The notes under the pieces were generated by a model. That model was not told where the DNA came from. It made no database searches and worked only from the letters and a program-made list of their open reading frames with translations. Below are positions 16,390 through 27,023 of a stretch of DNA of 64,000 bases, piece after piece; position 1 is the first letter of the stretch; every line of letters begins with the position of its first letter. Position numbers and translations under genes: made by a program. Origin of the DNA: Paractinoplanes deccanensis (lineage in GTDB: Bacteria; Actinomycetota; Actinomycetes; Mycobacteriales; Micromonosporaceae); NCBI RefSeq assembly GCF_016862115.1, contig NZ_BOMI01000145.1, forward strand, positions 1-64,000. The letters are read 5' to 3'.

Positions 16390-17505
16390 ATGCCGATCAC
16401 CCGCAGACGTCTGCTCACCACAACGCTGTCCGCCGCCGCTGTCTCGACCGGCGCCGCCGGCCCCGCCCTGGCGGCGCCGCCCCGCCTCACGCTGCCCGAG
16501 CCCACCGGCCCCTACCCGATCGGCACGGTGCCGCTGCACCTCGTCGACCGGTCGCGACCCGATCCGTTCACCGGCGAGCCGGGCCACCGCGAGCTCATGG
16601 CCGCCGCCTGGTATCCGGCGCGCGACACCGGCTCCCACCGGCGAGCGTCCTGGATGGACCCCGCCGTGCTGCGGCGCTACCTGGCCGACGCCGGCTACGA
16701 CCCGGACGTCGTTCGCGCGCCGCTCACGGCCGGGCGCCTCGGCGCTCCGGTGCGGCGCGCCGCGCACCGTCTGCCCCTGATCGTGTTCTCGCACGGCGCG
16801 GGCGACCATCGAGGCAGCAACACGATCATGGTGCAGGAGCTGGCCAGCCACGGGTACGCGGTGGTGGCGATCGATCACCTCGGCGACGCGTACAGCCGGC
16901 TGCCCGACGGCCGGGTGGTCGTCCCCACCGAGGAGTCGCTGTATCCGGAGGACTTCGCCCTCGACGTCCGGTTCGTGCTCGACCGCCTCGGCGACCTGCC
17001 GGCCGGGCTCGCGGGCGCCGTCGACCCGCACCGCGTGGGCATGGCCGGCTGGTCCAAAGGCGCGACGGCCACCGCCCGCGTGATGCTCGCCGACCGGCGG
17101 GTGCGCGCCGGCCTGGCCATCGACGGGCCCATGCTGCCGCTCATGGAGGGGCGGATCGACCGGCCGTTCATGATGATGACCGCCGAGTTCACCAAGGCCA
17201 CCGAGCCGGCCGTCGCCCGCTTCTGGTCGTCGCAGCTGACCGGCTGGCGCCTCGACGTGCGGGCCGACGGCGCGGTCCACTCGTCGTACAACGATCTCCA
17301 GGTTTTGATGCCCCAGCTGGCCCGCGTGGCCGGCATGACCGACGAGGAGCTGCACGGCTGGATCGGCACGCTCGCCCCGGCCCGCGCGGTGCGCATCGAC
17401 CGGGCTTACCCGCTCGCCTTCTTCGACGAGCACCTGCGCGGCCGCCCTCAGCGCCTGCTCGACGGGCCGAGCCGTAAGTTCCCGGAGGTGAGGTATCTGC
17501 GATGA
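16390..17505 (+). CDS. Tat-exported alpha/beta hydrolase, PAF-acetylhydrolase-like
   Basis: 371 residues. The N-terminus TRRRLLTTTLSAAA followed by an Ala-rich segment is a twin-arginine-type export signal. The hydrolase core has an oxyanion strand LIVFSHGAGDHRGS, nucleophile Ser in GWSKGA, and a late His in VHSSYNDL. The WYPARD motif early in the mature part is typical of the dienelactone-hydrolase/platelet-activating-factor acetylhydrolase branch of bacterial lipases. Its stop overlaps the next start (ATGA), but that next gene is broken. Confidence 0.88.
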   Translation: MPITRRRLLTTTLSAAAVSTGAAGPALAAPPRLTLPEPTGPYPIGTVPLHLVDRSRPDPFTGEPGHRELMAAAWYPARDTGSHRRASWMDPAVLRRYLADAGYDPDVVRAPLTAGRLGAPVRRAAHRLPLIVFSHGAGDHRGSNTIMVQELASHGYAVVAIDHLGDAYSRLPDGRVVVPTEESLYPEDFALDVRFVLDRLGDLPAGLAGAVDPHRVGMAGWSKGATATARVMLADRRVRAGLAIDGPMLPLMEGRIDRPFMMMTAEFTKATEPAVARFWSSQLTGWRLDVRADGAVHSSYNDLQVLMPQLARVAGMTDEELHGWIGTLAPARAVRIDRAYPLAFFDEHLRGRPQRLLDGPSRKFPEVRYLR

Positions 17506-17988
17506 GAGATCAGTTGCTGGCCCACCTGGCCGAGGCGGTCGGGTCCGTCGCCGTCACCCACCCGGTGCGCGTGGCCGTCGACGGGCCGCCCGCCGCGGGC
17601 AAGACCACGCTTGCCGACGATGTCCCCGCCGCTCACGATCGCCCCGGCCGACGCCGTGTTGCTCGTCGACGGCGTCTTCCTGCTGCGCCCCGAGCTGATC
17701 GACCGGTGGGAGCTGCGCGTCCTCGTGTCCACCGAGCTCGAGCGGACCGTGTCCCGCGCCCTGATCCGCGAGCGCGACACGTCCTCCCGCGCCGCCATCG
17801 AACGACGCTGGCGCGAGCGCTACATCCCTTCCCAGCGGCTCTACTTCGCCACCGCCCGCCCGGCCGGCCACGCCGACATCGTCGTGCACAACGACGACCC
17901 GCGAAACCCGTCCTTTCAGACGCGCGGCCGAGAGGCTGGGGTCAGTCCGGCGGGCCGGGGGCGACCAGGCGGTTCTGGTACGCGGTGA
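17502..17988 (+). pseudogene. Broken uridine kinase-like P-loop kinase
   Basis: The 5' part encodes a normal start with a P-loop (DGPPAAGKTTLADD, about residues 27-40) as in uridine/panthothenate-type kinases. At about 17625 the reading frame jumps: the rest of the domain (DAVLLVDGVFLLRPELIDRW, then ATARPAGHADIVVHNDDP) continues in another frame. About 70 residues that normally lie between, including the substrate-binding part, are missing. An internal deletion plus frameshift therefore inactivated it. No native stop is seen, and the second frame runs into the convergent regulator gene. Confidence 0.8.
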
Positions 17989-18637
17989 CGACCGCCTGGG
18001 TGCGGCCGTGCACGCCGAGCTTCATGATGATGCGGCTGACGTGGGTGCGTACCGTGGCCTGCGACAGGAAGAGGCGCGCGGCGATCTCGCCGTTCTCGTA
18101 GCCGAAGGCCATGTTCTTGAGGATCTCGCGCTCGCGTGACGTGAGGCGGTCGAGGACGCTGGGCGCTCGCCGGGCCGGGTCGGGCGGCGCGGCGGTCGCG
18201 GCGGCGATCACGCCGCCCGTGATCGCGGGGTGCAGGTAGTGCCCGCCGGCGGCGAGCTCGCGGATGCCGGCCGCCAGGTGTTCGGCGGAGCCGTTGCGCA
18301 GGCCGTGCTTGACCAGGTATCCGGACGCTCCGGCGCGCAGGGCCTCGTCCACCTTCTCGTTCTGCAGAAAGGTGGTCAGCACGAGGACGCGGGGGCGGTA
18401 CGGGTCGTCGGGGAACAGGCCGGCGCCGGTCAGCTCCCGGGTCGCCGTGGCACCGTCCATGTCCGACATGTTGAGGTCCATGAGGACGATGTCGGGCCGG
18501 TGCCGGCGGGTCAGGTCGATGGCCTCGAGGCCGTTGTCCGCCTCGGCCACGATCTCGATGTCGGTCTCCTTGGTGAGCAGCATGGCGACGCCGGCCCGGA
18601 CCAGGGGCTCGTCGTCGACGAGCAGCACGGTGATCAT
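17942..18637 (-). CDS. NarL/LuxR-family response regulator
   Basis: 231 residues. The receiver domain has the acidic pocket D8-D9, phospho-acceptor D54 (IVLMDLNM), a Thr switch (VLVLTTF) and the conserved Lys in YLVKHG. A LuxR helix-turn-helix occupies about 160-222 (LTSREREILKNMAFGYENGE). It accepts phosphate from the histidine kinase encoded just upstream, with which it overlaps by 4 bp (ATGA). Targets are unknown; the pair often autoregulates. Confidence 0.95.
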   Translation of the reverse strand: MITVLLVDDEPLVRAGVAMLLTKETDIEIVAEADNGLEAIDLTRRHRPDIVLMDLNMSDMDGATATRELTGAGLFPDDPYRPRVLVLTTFLQNEKVDEALRAGASGYLVKHGLRNGSAEHLAAGIRELAAGGHYLHPAITGGVIAAATAAPPDPARRAPSVLDRLTSREREILKNMAFGYENGEIAARLFLSQATVRTHVSRIIMKLGVHGRTQAVVTAYQNRLVAPGPPD

Positions 18638-19761
18638 CGGACCGGCCCTCCGACGGGTTCCCGGTCGAGCCGGCGCGCCAGCGGCAGCCGGGCGGACACC
18701 AGGAACCCGTCGTCGAGCGCCCGGCTCTCGAAGGCGCCGCCCACGGTGGTGACCCGTTCGCGCAGCCCGGTCAGGCCATAGCCGCCGCCCTGCCGCAACC
18801 GGCCGCCGGCGCGCAGCGGCCGGCCCAGATGATTCTCAACGCTGACCGTCAGGTCGGTGTCGCCCCACGACAGCCGCAGCGTCACCGCCGTGCCGGGACC
18901 GGCGTGCTTGAGCGTGTTCGTCAGCGCCTCCTGCACGACGCGGTAGGCGGCCAGGCTGGTGCTGTCGTCGAGCCGGCCGGGTTCGCCGTCCACCACCGTG
19001 GTCGGCACCAGCCCGTTGTCGCGGGCCCAGTCCAGCAGGGCGCCGACGTTCGCCAGGCCGGGCTGCCGGTTCAGCCACGTGGCGTCGTCACCGCCGGCCG
19101 AGCGCAGCAGCCCGAGCATGCGGTGCATCTCGTCCATCGCCTGCGCGCCGGTGCTCTCGATGGCCGACAGCCCCCGTTCGGCGAGGCCCGGGTCGAGGGA
19201 GAGGACCGCCTTGGCGCCGGCCGCCTGCACGACGATGCCGCTGAGCGCGTGCGAGACGATGTCGTGCAGGTCCCGGGCGATGCGCAGCCGTTCGACGCGC
19301 AGCGCGGCCGCGGCCGCCTCGGCCCGCAGGGTGATGTTGCGGCGGCCCAGCGCCCACGCCCCACCGGCGGCCAGGGCGACGGCGAGCAGCTCGAAGAGGG
19401 CACTCTCCAACGGCTCGCTCCAGATCTCCAGCTGAGCAGCGAGGGCTGCCGCGGTCAGCAGCATCCCGCACACCGACAGGCGCAGCGACCGGCCGGCCGC
19501 GACCGCGTACAGGGCCACCAGCAGACCCACCAGCGGACTCGCATGCCAGATCTGCGCGACGCAGACCGACCATCCGAGGTGGACGGCGAGGACCGCGACG
19601 GGGTGGGCGGCGCGGGCGAACAGGGTCGCGCAGACCAGGGCGGAGAGCAGGGGTACGGCGACCGGCGTCGCCGCGCCCTCGGCCAGCCACAGCACGAGGT
19701 CGGCGAGCCAGGCGAGACCGGGCACCAGCGGGCGCACACGCGGCCCGAGCGTCGGTGTCAT
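18634..19761 (-). CDS. NarL-type sensor histidine kinase
   Basis: 375 residues. Four to five membrane helices occupy about the first 140 residues with little extracytoplasmic sequence, suggesting a signal within the membrane. A HisKA_3 dimerisation helix follows with phospho-acceptor H166 in ARDLHDIVSHALSG. The HATPase domain has the N-box EALTNTLKHAG and the G-box GGGYGLTGLRERV. It is cognate to the overlapping response regulator and overlaps the upstream unknown gene by 4 bp, so all three are co-transcribed. Confidence 0.95.
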   Translation of the reverse strand: MTPTLGPRVRPLVPGLAWLADLVLWLAEGAATPVAVPLLSALVCATLFARAAHPVAVLAVHLGWSVCVAQIWHASPLVGLLVALYAVAAGRSLRLSVCGMLLTAAALAAQLEIWSEPLESALFELLAVALAAGGAWALGRRNITLRAEAAAAALRVERLRIARDLHDIVSHALSGIVVQAAGAKAVLSLDPGLAERGLSAIESTGAQAMDEMHRMLGLLRSAGGDDATWLNRQPGLANVGALLDWARDNGLVPTTVVDGEPGRLDDSTSLAAYRVVQEALTNTLKHAGPGTAVTLRLSWGDTDLTVSVENHLGRPLRAGGRLRQGGGYGLTGLRERVTTVGGAFESRALDDGFLVSARLPLARRLDREPVGGPVR

Positions 19762-20348
19762 CGCCCGTCACGCCCGACCGCGTACGACAGGATCTTGACC
19801 CACATCGGCTTCTTGCGCCGTCGCCGCACCGCCGGCGCCTCCGGCTCCACATCGGACTCGCCGAGCGGCCGGATCGGGAACGGATAGGGGTACGGCGGCG
19901 CGCCCTGCCCGGCCCGCGCCTTGCCGGAGCGGTCGAACCAGCTCTCGCTCGGCGCCGGGCAGCCGCGCAGGAGCCGGTCGGCGAGCTCCGCCGCGTCGTC
20001 GTCGAAGGGGTCGTCGGCGCCGGGTGACCAGGGCGGTCCGCCGGGCAGCGCCCAGTCGCTCAGGTCCGCCCGCATCGCCAGGTACGAACGGCCGCGCGGG
20101 CTGCGCAGCTGAAAGGTCTGCGCGACCGGCGCGTCCAGCACGGTGCCGCGGCTCGGCTCGTACGGCCCGGCCAGCAGGCGCATCGGCCGGGACAGTGCGG
20201 CGGCGCGGTCGGGTGGCGGCGCGGCGAGCAGCGCCAGGCCCGGATCGACGAGGGTGCCCCACGTGATCCCGGTGTGTGGCAGGTCGTCCATTCCCTCATC
20301 GGGGTGGACCGAGACGATGACCGGATAGTCAGTTATGTCGCTGTTCAT
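19758..20348 (-). CDS. Unknown protein heading the two-component operon
   Basis: 196 residues from the ATG at 20348; the frame continues upstream but is not coding-like. No family recognised. It is soluble, with a Pro/Asp-rich middle and a basic tail ending KKPMWVKILSYAVGRDGR, which might touch the membrane. Its 4-bp overlap with the kinase gene suggests a role with that sensor, for example as a modulator, but nothing in the sequence shows it. No good Shine-Dalgarno was found. Confidence 0.65.
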   Translation of the reverse strand: MNSDITDYPVIVSVHPDEGMDDLPHTGITWGTLVDPGLALLAAPPPDRAAALSRPMRLLAGPYEPSRGTVLDAPVAQTFQLRSPRGRSYLAMRADLSDWALPGGPPWSPGADDPFDDDAAELADRLLRGCPAPSESWFDRSGKARAGQGAPPYPYPFPIRPLGESDVEPEAPAVRRRRKKPMWVKILSYAVGRDGR

Positions 20349-20539
20349 GCTGGCATTGTTGCCGGAATCGCGGGCGGCCGTGCCGTTCCGCCGCCGCACT
20401 CGTCCGTTCGGCCGAGTACAGCACCTGACGTACGACCGCGACCGTGCGATTACGCAGGCAGGCTGATGCCCCGAGGGGTCACCGTGGCCGATTCTTGAGC
20501 AGTCCGGAGATCCGGATATTTCACGAAAAGGAGAAGGCC

Positions 20540-21451
20540 ATGGCAGTCGAAACGATCAGACTCATCAGCCGTCGCACGGTGTCCGTCGGTGTCCACGAGG
20601 ACGACGATGTGCCCGTCGCCAAGACCAAGGAACGCTTCCCGGCGGCCGCCGTCGGGCGGGAGTTCATTCCGCCGCTGAAGCCGGGGGAAGAGCCGGCCAA
20701 GGTGCTCAAGCGCATCGAGAAACTGGCCGAGCGCTGGGGCAAGGGTGGCGCCTACGTGTCCTTCAAGCCGTCGCCCCACGAAGTGGCGGCGGGCAAGTGG
20801 ACCGGCGTGCATCGCGAGATCGGCGAGTGGCTGGCCGAGCACCCGCAGGTCGGCGTCATCGTGCACCACGAGCCCGAGGGCGGGAAGGACCGCCTCGACG
20901 GCCCCACCTTCGAAGCCGTGTTCGAGCGGGCCCGCAAGGAGATCAAGGCCGGCTGGCCGGGCGCCCGCGTGGCGTACTGCGCGATGGCCTACCAATGGCG
21001 CCCGAACGGCGTGGCGGGCAAGAACCCGGGCCCCTGGAAGCGGGTCGAAGCCGACGAATACCTCTGCGACGTCTACTCCGGCAAGAACGAGCACAACGGC
21101 GCCTTCCCGACCAACCTGATCCTGCCCGAGCACCCCGGATACGTCCGCTGGTTCGACGAGATCGTCCGGCCCCGCCTCAAGGCCGGTCAGAACGTGACCT
21201 ACGGCCTCGGCGAGCGCGGCCTCATGGGCCCCGACAAGCTGCGCGCCGCCACCATCCGCCGCGAGTCCGACTGGCTCGACACGGTCTTCGACCGCTACGA
21301 GGCGAGCAACAGTCTGCTCGACCTCCCGCCGAGGGTCTACCTGGCCTGGAACAGCATCGGCTGGGAGAAGGAGTACGCATGGCTGCTCACCAAGGACTCC
21401 CTGGTCGCCATGCGCGAACTGACCACCAACTTCGCCAAGCGCCTCGTCTGA
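20540..21451 (+). CDS. GH26-like barrel protein without signal peptide
   Basis: 303 residues with AAGGAG before the ATG. The centre reads VSFKPSPHEVAAGKW and then VGVIVHHEPEGG (H110-E111), the pattern of the acid/base strand in GH26-like TIM barrels (substrate-binding His followed by Glu). A later strand, KAGQNVTYGLGERG, could carry the nucleophile. No export signal is present, unlike secreted mannanases. It stands 16 bp before a peptidoglycan-type peptidase gene. The pair suggests wall or polymer lysis, perhaps released by lysis or from a phage-derived unit. The glycosidase assignment is tentative. Confidence 0.6.
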   Translation: MAVETIRLISRRTVSVGVHEDDDVPVAKTKERFPAAAVGREFIPPLKPGEEPAKVLKRIEKLAERWGKGGAYVSFKPSPHEVAAGKWTGVHREIGEWLAEHPQVGVIVHHEPEGGKDRLDGPTFEAVFERARKEIKAGWPGARVAYCAMAYQWRPNGVAGKNPGPWKRVEADEYLCDVYSGKNEHNGAFPTNLILPEHPGYVRWFDEIVRPRLKAGQNVTYGLGERGLMGPDKLRAATIRRESDWLDTVFDRYEASNSLLDLPPRVYLAWNSIGWEKEYAWLLTKDSLVAMRELTTNFAKRLV

Positions 21452-21467
21452 GGAGAGGAGAACAGCC

Positions 21468-21947
21468 ATGCCGCACAGCCAGAACGGTTGGGTGGCCGGG
21501 AAGCCGGAGGAGTTCGGCGGTCTCGACAAGTCACCGGTGCCGGGCACCACCGTCAAGCTCCCGCAGGGCGTCCGCCGCGGCGACGTCGCCACCGTCCTGC
21601 TCTACGTGGCCGAGCAGTTCCATCGCACGGTCGAGCCGCTTCGCCCCAAGCAGTGCTGGGGGTACGCGTACCGCGTCATCCGCGGCTCGTCGAAGCTCTC
21701 CAACCACGCCTCGGGCACCGCGATCGACCTCAACGCGCCGGCCCATCCGCTGGGCGCCAAGGGCACCTTCACGGCCAAGGAGATCATCGCGATCCGCAAG
21801 ATCCTCGCCTTCTGCGACGGCACCGTGCGCTGGGGCGGCGACTACCGCGGGCGCCGCGACGAGATGCACTTCGAGATCGTCCAGCCGGCGAGCGACGTGG
21901 CGCTGATCGCCAAGAAGATCAGGGTCGCCCGTCACCAGGACGACTGA
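21468..21947 (+). CDS. M15-family peptidase (VanY/endolysin-like)
   Basis: 159 residues. The zinc-site motifs of M15 peptidases are present: SNHASGTAIDLN (His and Asp ligands, about 83-90) and DEMHFEI (Glu and His, about 131-137). M15 enzymes cut D-Ala-containing peptides in peptidoglycan, as endolysins or D,D-carboxypeptidases. There is no signal peptide, as in phage endolysins. GAGGAGAG precedes the ATG. It is the second gene of a pair with the GH26-like protein and ends in a hairpin shared with the convergent gene. Confidence 0.85.
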   Translation: MPHSQNGWVAGKPEEFGGLDKSPVPGTTVKLPQGVRRGDVATVLLYVAEQFHRTVEPLRPKQCWGYAYRVIRGSSKLSNHASGTAIDLNAPAHPLGAKGTFTAKEIIAIRKILAFCDGTVRWGGDYRGRRDEMHFEIVQPASDVALIAKKIRVARHQDD

Positions 21948-21953
21948 CGGGAG

Positions 21954-21979
21954 GGCCTTCGGCCGTCAGGCCGAAGGCC
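21954..21979. terminator. Hairpin between convergent genes
   Basis: A perfect 11-bp stem (21954-21964 with 21969-21979) with a GTCA loop lies just past the M15 stop and contains the stop of the opposite gene in its loop. It would work on both strands. Confidence 0.7.
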
Positions 21980-23144
21980 GCCCGGTCTCCTTCGCGATCG
22001 TGTGCCACATCGGGGCCGGGCGGGCGCCGCGGCGGTGCATCGCCAGCACCTGAGGGCGGGCGCGCTGCCAGAGCGACTCGACCACCTCGCCCACGATCTC
22101 GCCGACGCCCAGGACGTCGCGCAGCGGGCCCTTGGCGAGCTGCTGGGCGAGGTGTTCCTTGCGGAGGGCGGACGGCGGGTGTGAACCCACCTGGTGCGAC
22201 TGCTCGCTGCCGGTGAGCAGCAGCGACACCGCCCGGTCGAGGACGTCCATGGTGTCGAAGAAGAGGCTGACCCCCATGAACGCGGTCGTCGTGTCGACGC
22301 CCTCCGCGCGCATCGCGTTGATCGCCATCATGGTGCCCAGCAGGTCGGCGTCCAGCTCCTGCCGCCAGGACCAGGCGATCGCCTCCACCTCCTCGACGGG
22401 CAGGACGCCGCGTCGGCTCTCGGCGCCGTCCAGGTGGTTGCAGAGCACGTGGGCATACTCGTGGCCGAGCACGAAGTACTCGAGGCCGTCGCGCAGCAGG
22501 GACGCGAAGTTGAACCAGCCGTTGGGCAGCAGATGGTGTGCGGTGTTGCCGAGGGCGCCGTACACCGCGTAGTGGAGAACGATCTCCCCGAAGCGCTCGG
22601 CGATGGCCGGGTCGGCGTCCAGCCGCGCCCGTACCGGGTCGGCGCCGAACTGGAAGTGGTGCAGGCCGTCGCTCTCCTTCTCGCGGGGGACGGCCCACGC
22701 GAAGGCCTTGCTCAGCTTGTTGGCGAACAGGGGCATCTGGTCCTCGACGAGCACCAGGTGCGCCGAGGTAACCGGCACGCGCATGGTGACGGCGTTGAGG
22801 TGACCGGTCTGGAGGTGGCCGACGAGGGGCCGAAGCGGGACGAGGTCGACCTCCGGGTTCTGCTCGGCGACAGTGCGCTCGAGGACCGTCAGCATCTGGG
22901 TGAACATCTCCGAGAACGAGTCGTCCTGCGTCGTCGTGGTCATCCGTTCGCTGTGCCGCGCGAAGGCGTCGATCATCTCGGGGTCGGTGCGCTGGGCGGG
23001 GCTGATGCTCTCGCGCAGCAGCCGGTCACGCAGAGAACGCACCAACTGCGGGTCGGCGGTGCCCGCGGGCGCCGTGCCCAGCTTGAGGGCGGTCGCGGTC
23101 CTGAGCTGGTCGAGGAACCAGCGGGCGTCGTCGTGGCCGTTCAC
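21966..23144 (-). CDS. HExxH metallopeptidase-like protein of unknown family
   Basis: 392 residues. A zinc-peptidase motif FVLGHEYAHVLCNH (H228, E229, H232) lies mid-protein. About 30 residues later RQELDADLLG could provide the third ligand, as in gluzincins where an ExxxD helix follows. There is no signal peptide or membrane helix, so it is probably cytoplasmic. The N-terminal 140 residues are an unknown helical domain. Its start overlaps the stop of a small membrane-protein gene by 4 bp, so a two-protein unit is likely. Confidence 0.75.
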   Translation of the reverse strand: MNGHDDARWFLDQLRTATALKLGTAPAGTADPQLVRSLRDRLLRESISPAQRTDPEMIDAFARHSERMTTTTQDDSFSEMFTQMLTVLERTVAEQNPEVDLVPLRPLVGHLQTGHLNAVTMRVPVTSAHLVLVEDQMPLFANKLSKAFAWAVPREKESDGLHHFQFGADPVRARLDADPAIAERFGEIVLHYAVYGALGNTAHHLLPNGWFNFASLLRDGLEYFVLGHEYAHVLCNHLDGAESRRGVLPVEEVEAIAWSWRQELDADLLGTMMAINAMRAEGVDTTTAFMGVSLFFDTMDVLDRAVSLLLTGSEQSHQVGSHPPSALRKEHLAQQLAKGPLRDVLGVGEIVGEVVESLWQRARPQVLAMHRRGARPAPMWHTIAKETGRPSA

Positions 23145-23626
23145 CGGTCACCGCCCCGTCGGGTGCGCTCGGCCGGCGTCACCTCGACGTCGTCGCCGAA
23201 TCGCGCCTCGATCGCGCGGGCCACCACGTCGGCGCCCTCCGGCCCGCCGGAGGCGATCTCGGTCAGCGCCGACACGACCTGGCCGAACATGCCCTGCGGC
23301 TCCTTGACCTCCACGGTGGCGCTGCCGTCCTCGGCCACGATCACCACCGTGCCGTAGACCACCTCGGGCGTACGGTAGATCGTCCGGGGCGCACCGGGCC
23401 GCAGGTCGACCACCTGCCCGCCCTTGCGCTGATCGAGCAGATGCGACACGGTCGCCACCGCGGCGGCCGCGCCCACGATGACCAGGGTGGCCGTGGTGAC
23501 CGGCTCGACGCCGAGCCGGGGCACCTCCTCCGCCCGCACGCCGTGGTCGGCCGCGATCCGCTTCGCGGCCGGCACCTCCGACGTCTCCAGTACGACGATC
23601 GAGCGCTCGGCATCACGCGTAGTCAC
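23141..23626 (-). CDS. Small protein with one membrane segment, partner of the HExxH gene
   Basis: 161 residues. After 45 polar residues comes one hydrophobic helix (TTATLVIVGAAAAVATVSHLL), then a beta-rich unit (VVYGTVVIVAEDGSATVEVKEP) and a helical tail. The arrangement recalls small constant components that accompany variable effectors in actinobacterial conflict operons (EACC1-like), but I cannot confirm membership. It is translationally coupled to the HExxH gene, as expected for a partner, inhibitor or tether of that peptidase-like protein. Confidence 0.7.
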   Translation of the reverse strand: MTTRDAERSIVVLETSEVPAAKRIAADHGVRAEEVPRLGVEPVTTATLVIVGAAAAVATVSHLLDQRKGGQVVDLRPGAPRTIYRTPEVVYGTVVIVAEDGSATVEVKEPQGMFGQVVSALTEIASGGPEGADVVARAIEARFGDDVEVTPAERTRRGGDR

Positions 23627-23685
23627 CGGTTACCTCCCCGTGGTGGTGCCACCGTGGACAGAGTGGCACCACCGGACAAGGTCTG

Positions 23686-24507
23686 TCAGTACCCGTAGCG
23701 ATTCTTGAGGTGCCGCCACCAGTCGCGGAACATCCACGCGTCGAACTCGGTGATCTGCGCGGCGCTGCCGGCCTTCATGAGGAAGCCGCCCACACCGGTG
23801 GGAGTCCAGTCGTAGAAGTCGTCGAGGCCCCAGGTATGGCCGATCTCGTGCAGCAGGATGTGCATGTTCGCCGCGTTGATGCTGTTCATGAAGTACTCGC
23901 GGCCGACACGCTGGCCCCAGTCACCGCCGGCGCCGCCGCCGAAGCCGTCGGTCAGCCACAGCGACTGGTCGTAATGACGGGCGTAGCCGCCGGGGCAGTT
24001 CGGGTACTGCCCGTTCTGATTGAAGAACCGGCCGCACGGCACCGAGCACTGCGGCGCGTTCTCGCGGATGTCGTTGACGTAGATGTCCACCGAGGTGTCG
24101 GTCCACTGGAGCTGCGACCGGTCGCGCACGGCCCAGCCGACGACCCGGGCCGGCACGTCCGCGTACGGCCAGGCGTTGTGCCCGACCAGCTCGTCCATCC
24201 ACTTCTTGTGCTGGCGGCCGAGGGCGGCGTGGATCTGGTCGCGCTGGGCGGCGGTCACCGTCGCGGAGGAGTCCCACCGTACGCAGTAGTTGAGGTAACC
24301 GCGGTTGGCCATGACCTGGTCCCAGCCGTAGTTGCGGAACGCGTACAGGTTGCCGTTGTTGTAGGTCTGCTCCTGGTGCTGCCACACCTGGGCGAGCGGG
24401 GTGACCAGGTTGGCCGGCGGGCTCCACGTCGCGGGCGCGGCCTGCGCCGCGGACGGCAGCAGAGCGAGCGCCAGAAGCGCGGCGGCCAGTGTTCTCACGA
24501 GTCTCAC
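23686..24507 (-). CDS. Secreted metzincin-type zinc metalloprotease
   Basis: 273 residues. The signal peptide is about 1-25 (LAAALLALALLPSAAQA). The zinc motif HEIGHTWGLDD (H220, E221, H224, D229) has the HExxHxxGxxD form seen in snapalysin-like metzincins. Four cysteines (NYC, PQCSVPC, PNC) could form disulfides. The GTG at 24507 is close behind GGAGGT; the GTG at 24498 is the alternative. It is a stand-alone gene, preceded by two inverted repeats that may be operators. Confidence 0.85.
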   Translation of the reverse strand: MRLVRTLAAALLALALLPSAAQAAPATWSPPANLVTPLAQVWQHQEQTYNNGNLYAFRNYGWDQVMANRGYLNYCVRWDSSATVTAAQRDQIHAALGRQHKKWMDELVGHNAWPYADVPARVVGWAVRDRSQLQWTDTSVDIYVNDIRENAPQCSVPCGRFFNQNGQYPNCPGGYARHYDQSLWLTDGFGGGAGGDWGQRVGREYFMNSINAANMHILLHEIGHTWGLDDFYDWTPTGVGGFLMKAGSAAQITEFDAWMFRDWWRHLKNRYGY

Positions 24508-24515
24508 GGGACCTC

Positions 24516-24537
24516 CATAGATCGATAAACATCTATG
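24516..24537. promoter_or_regulatory. Inverted repeat CATAGAT-N8-ATCTATG
   Basis: Perfect 7-bp arms in an AT-rich patch immediately upstream of the metalloprotease gene, overlapping its probable ribosome site or leader. It could be a repressor operator or an RNA hairpin in the leader. No adjacent regulator gene points to the protein involved. Confidence 0.55.
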
Positions 24538-24598
24538 CGTTGGCGCGCACCTCACCCCACGACGATCGGTGCTGACGGATGACAGTGAGACTCCCCCA

Positions 24599-24612
24599 CG
24601 AAAACGTTTTCG
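24599..24612. promoter_or_regulatory. LacI-type palindrome CGAAAACGTTTTCG
   Basis: A perfect 14-bp palindrome with the central CG step typical of LacI/GalR-family operators. It lies about 92 bp before the metalloprotease start, and past the terminator of lon. AT-rich in a GC-rich context, so chance is unlikely. Control of the protease by a carbon-source repressor is the simplest reading. Confidence 0.55.
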
Positions 24613-24623
24613 GCAAGAGGCGG

Positions 24624-24660
24624 CGAGCCGCCCGGGAGGAAACTCCTCCCGGGCGGCTCG
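24624..24660 (-). terminator. Terminator of lon
   Basis: A perfect 17-bp stem (24624-24640 with 24644-24660) with a 3-base loop, 17 bp past the lon stop on the minus strand. No U-run follows, as is usual for GC-rich actinobacteria. Confidence 0.8.
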
Positions 24661-24677
24661 ATTTCGTCCGGCGGGCC

Positions 24678-26987
<2,310 letters not shown>

Positions 26988-27002
26988 CCGGACCTCCGAA
27001 AA

Positions 27003-27023
27003 GTTGAGTATGTGGCGCTCAAC
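27003..27023 (-). promoter_or_regulatory. HAIR-like HspR operator before lon
   Basis: GTTGAGT-N7-GCTCAAC, 16 bp upstream of the lon start, against the HAIR consensus CTTGAGT-N7-ACTCAAG. Spacing is exact; only outer bases and one inner base differ. In Streptomyces HspR binds such sites before dnaK, clpB and lon, so this fits an established regulon. Confidence 0.8.
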
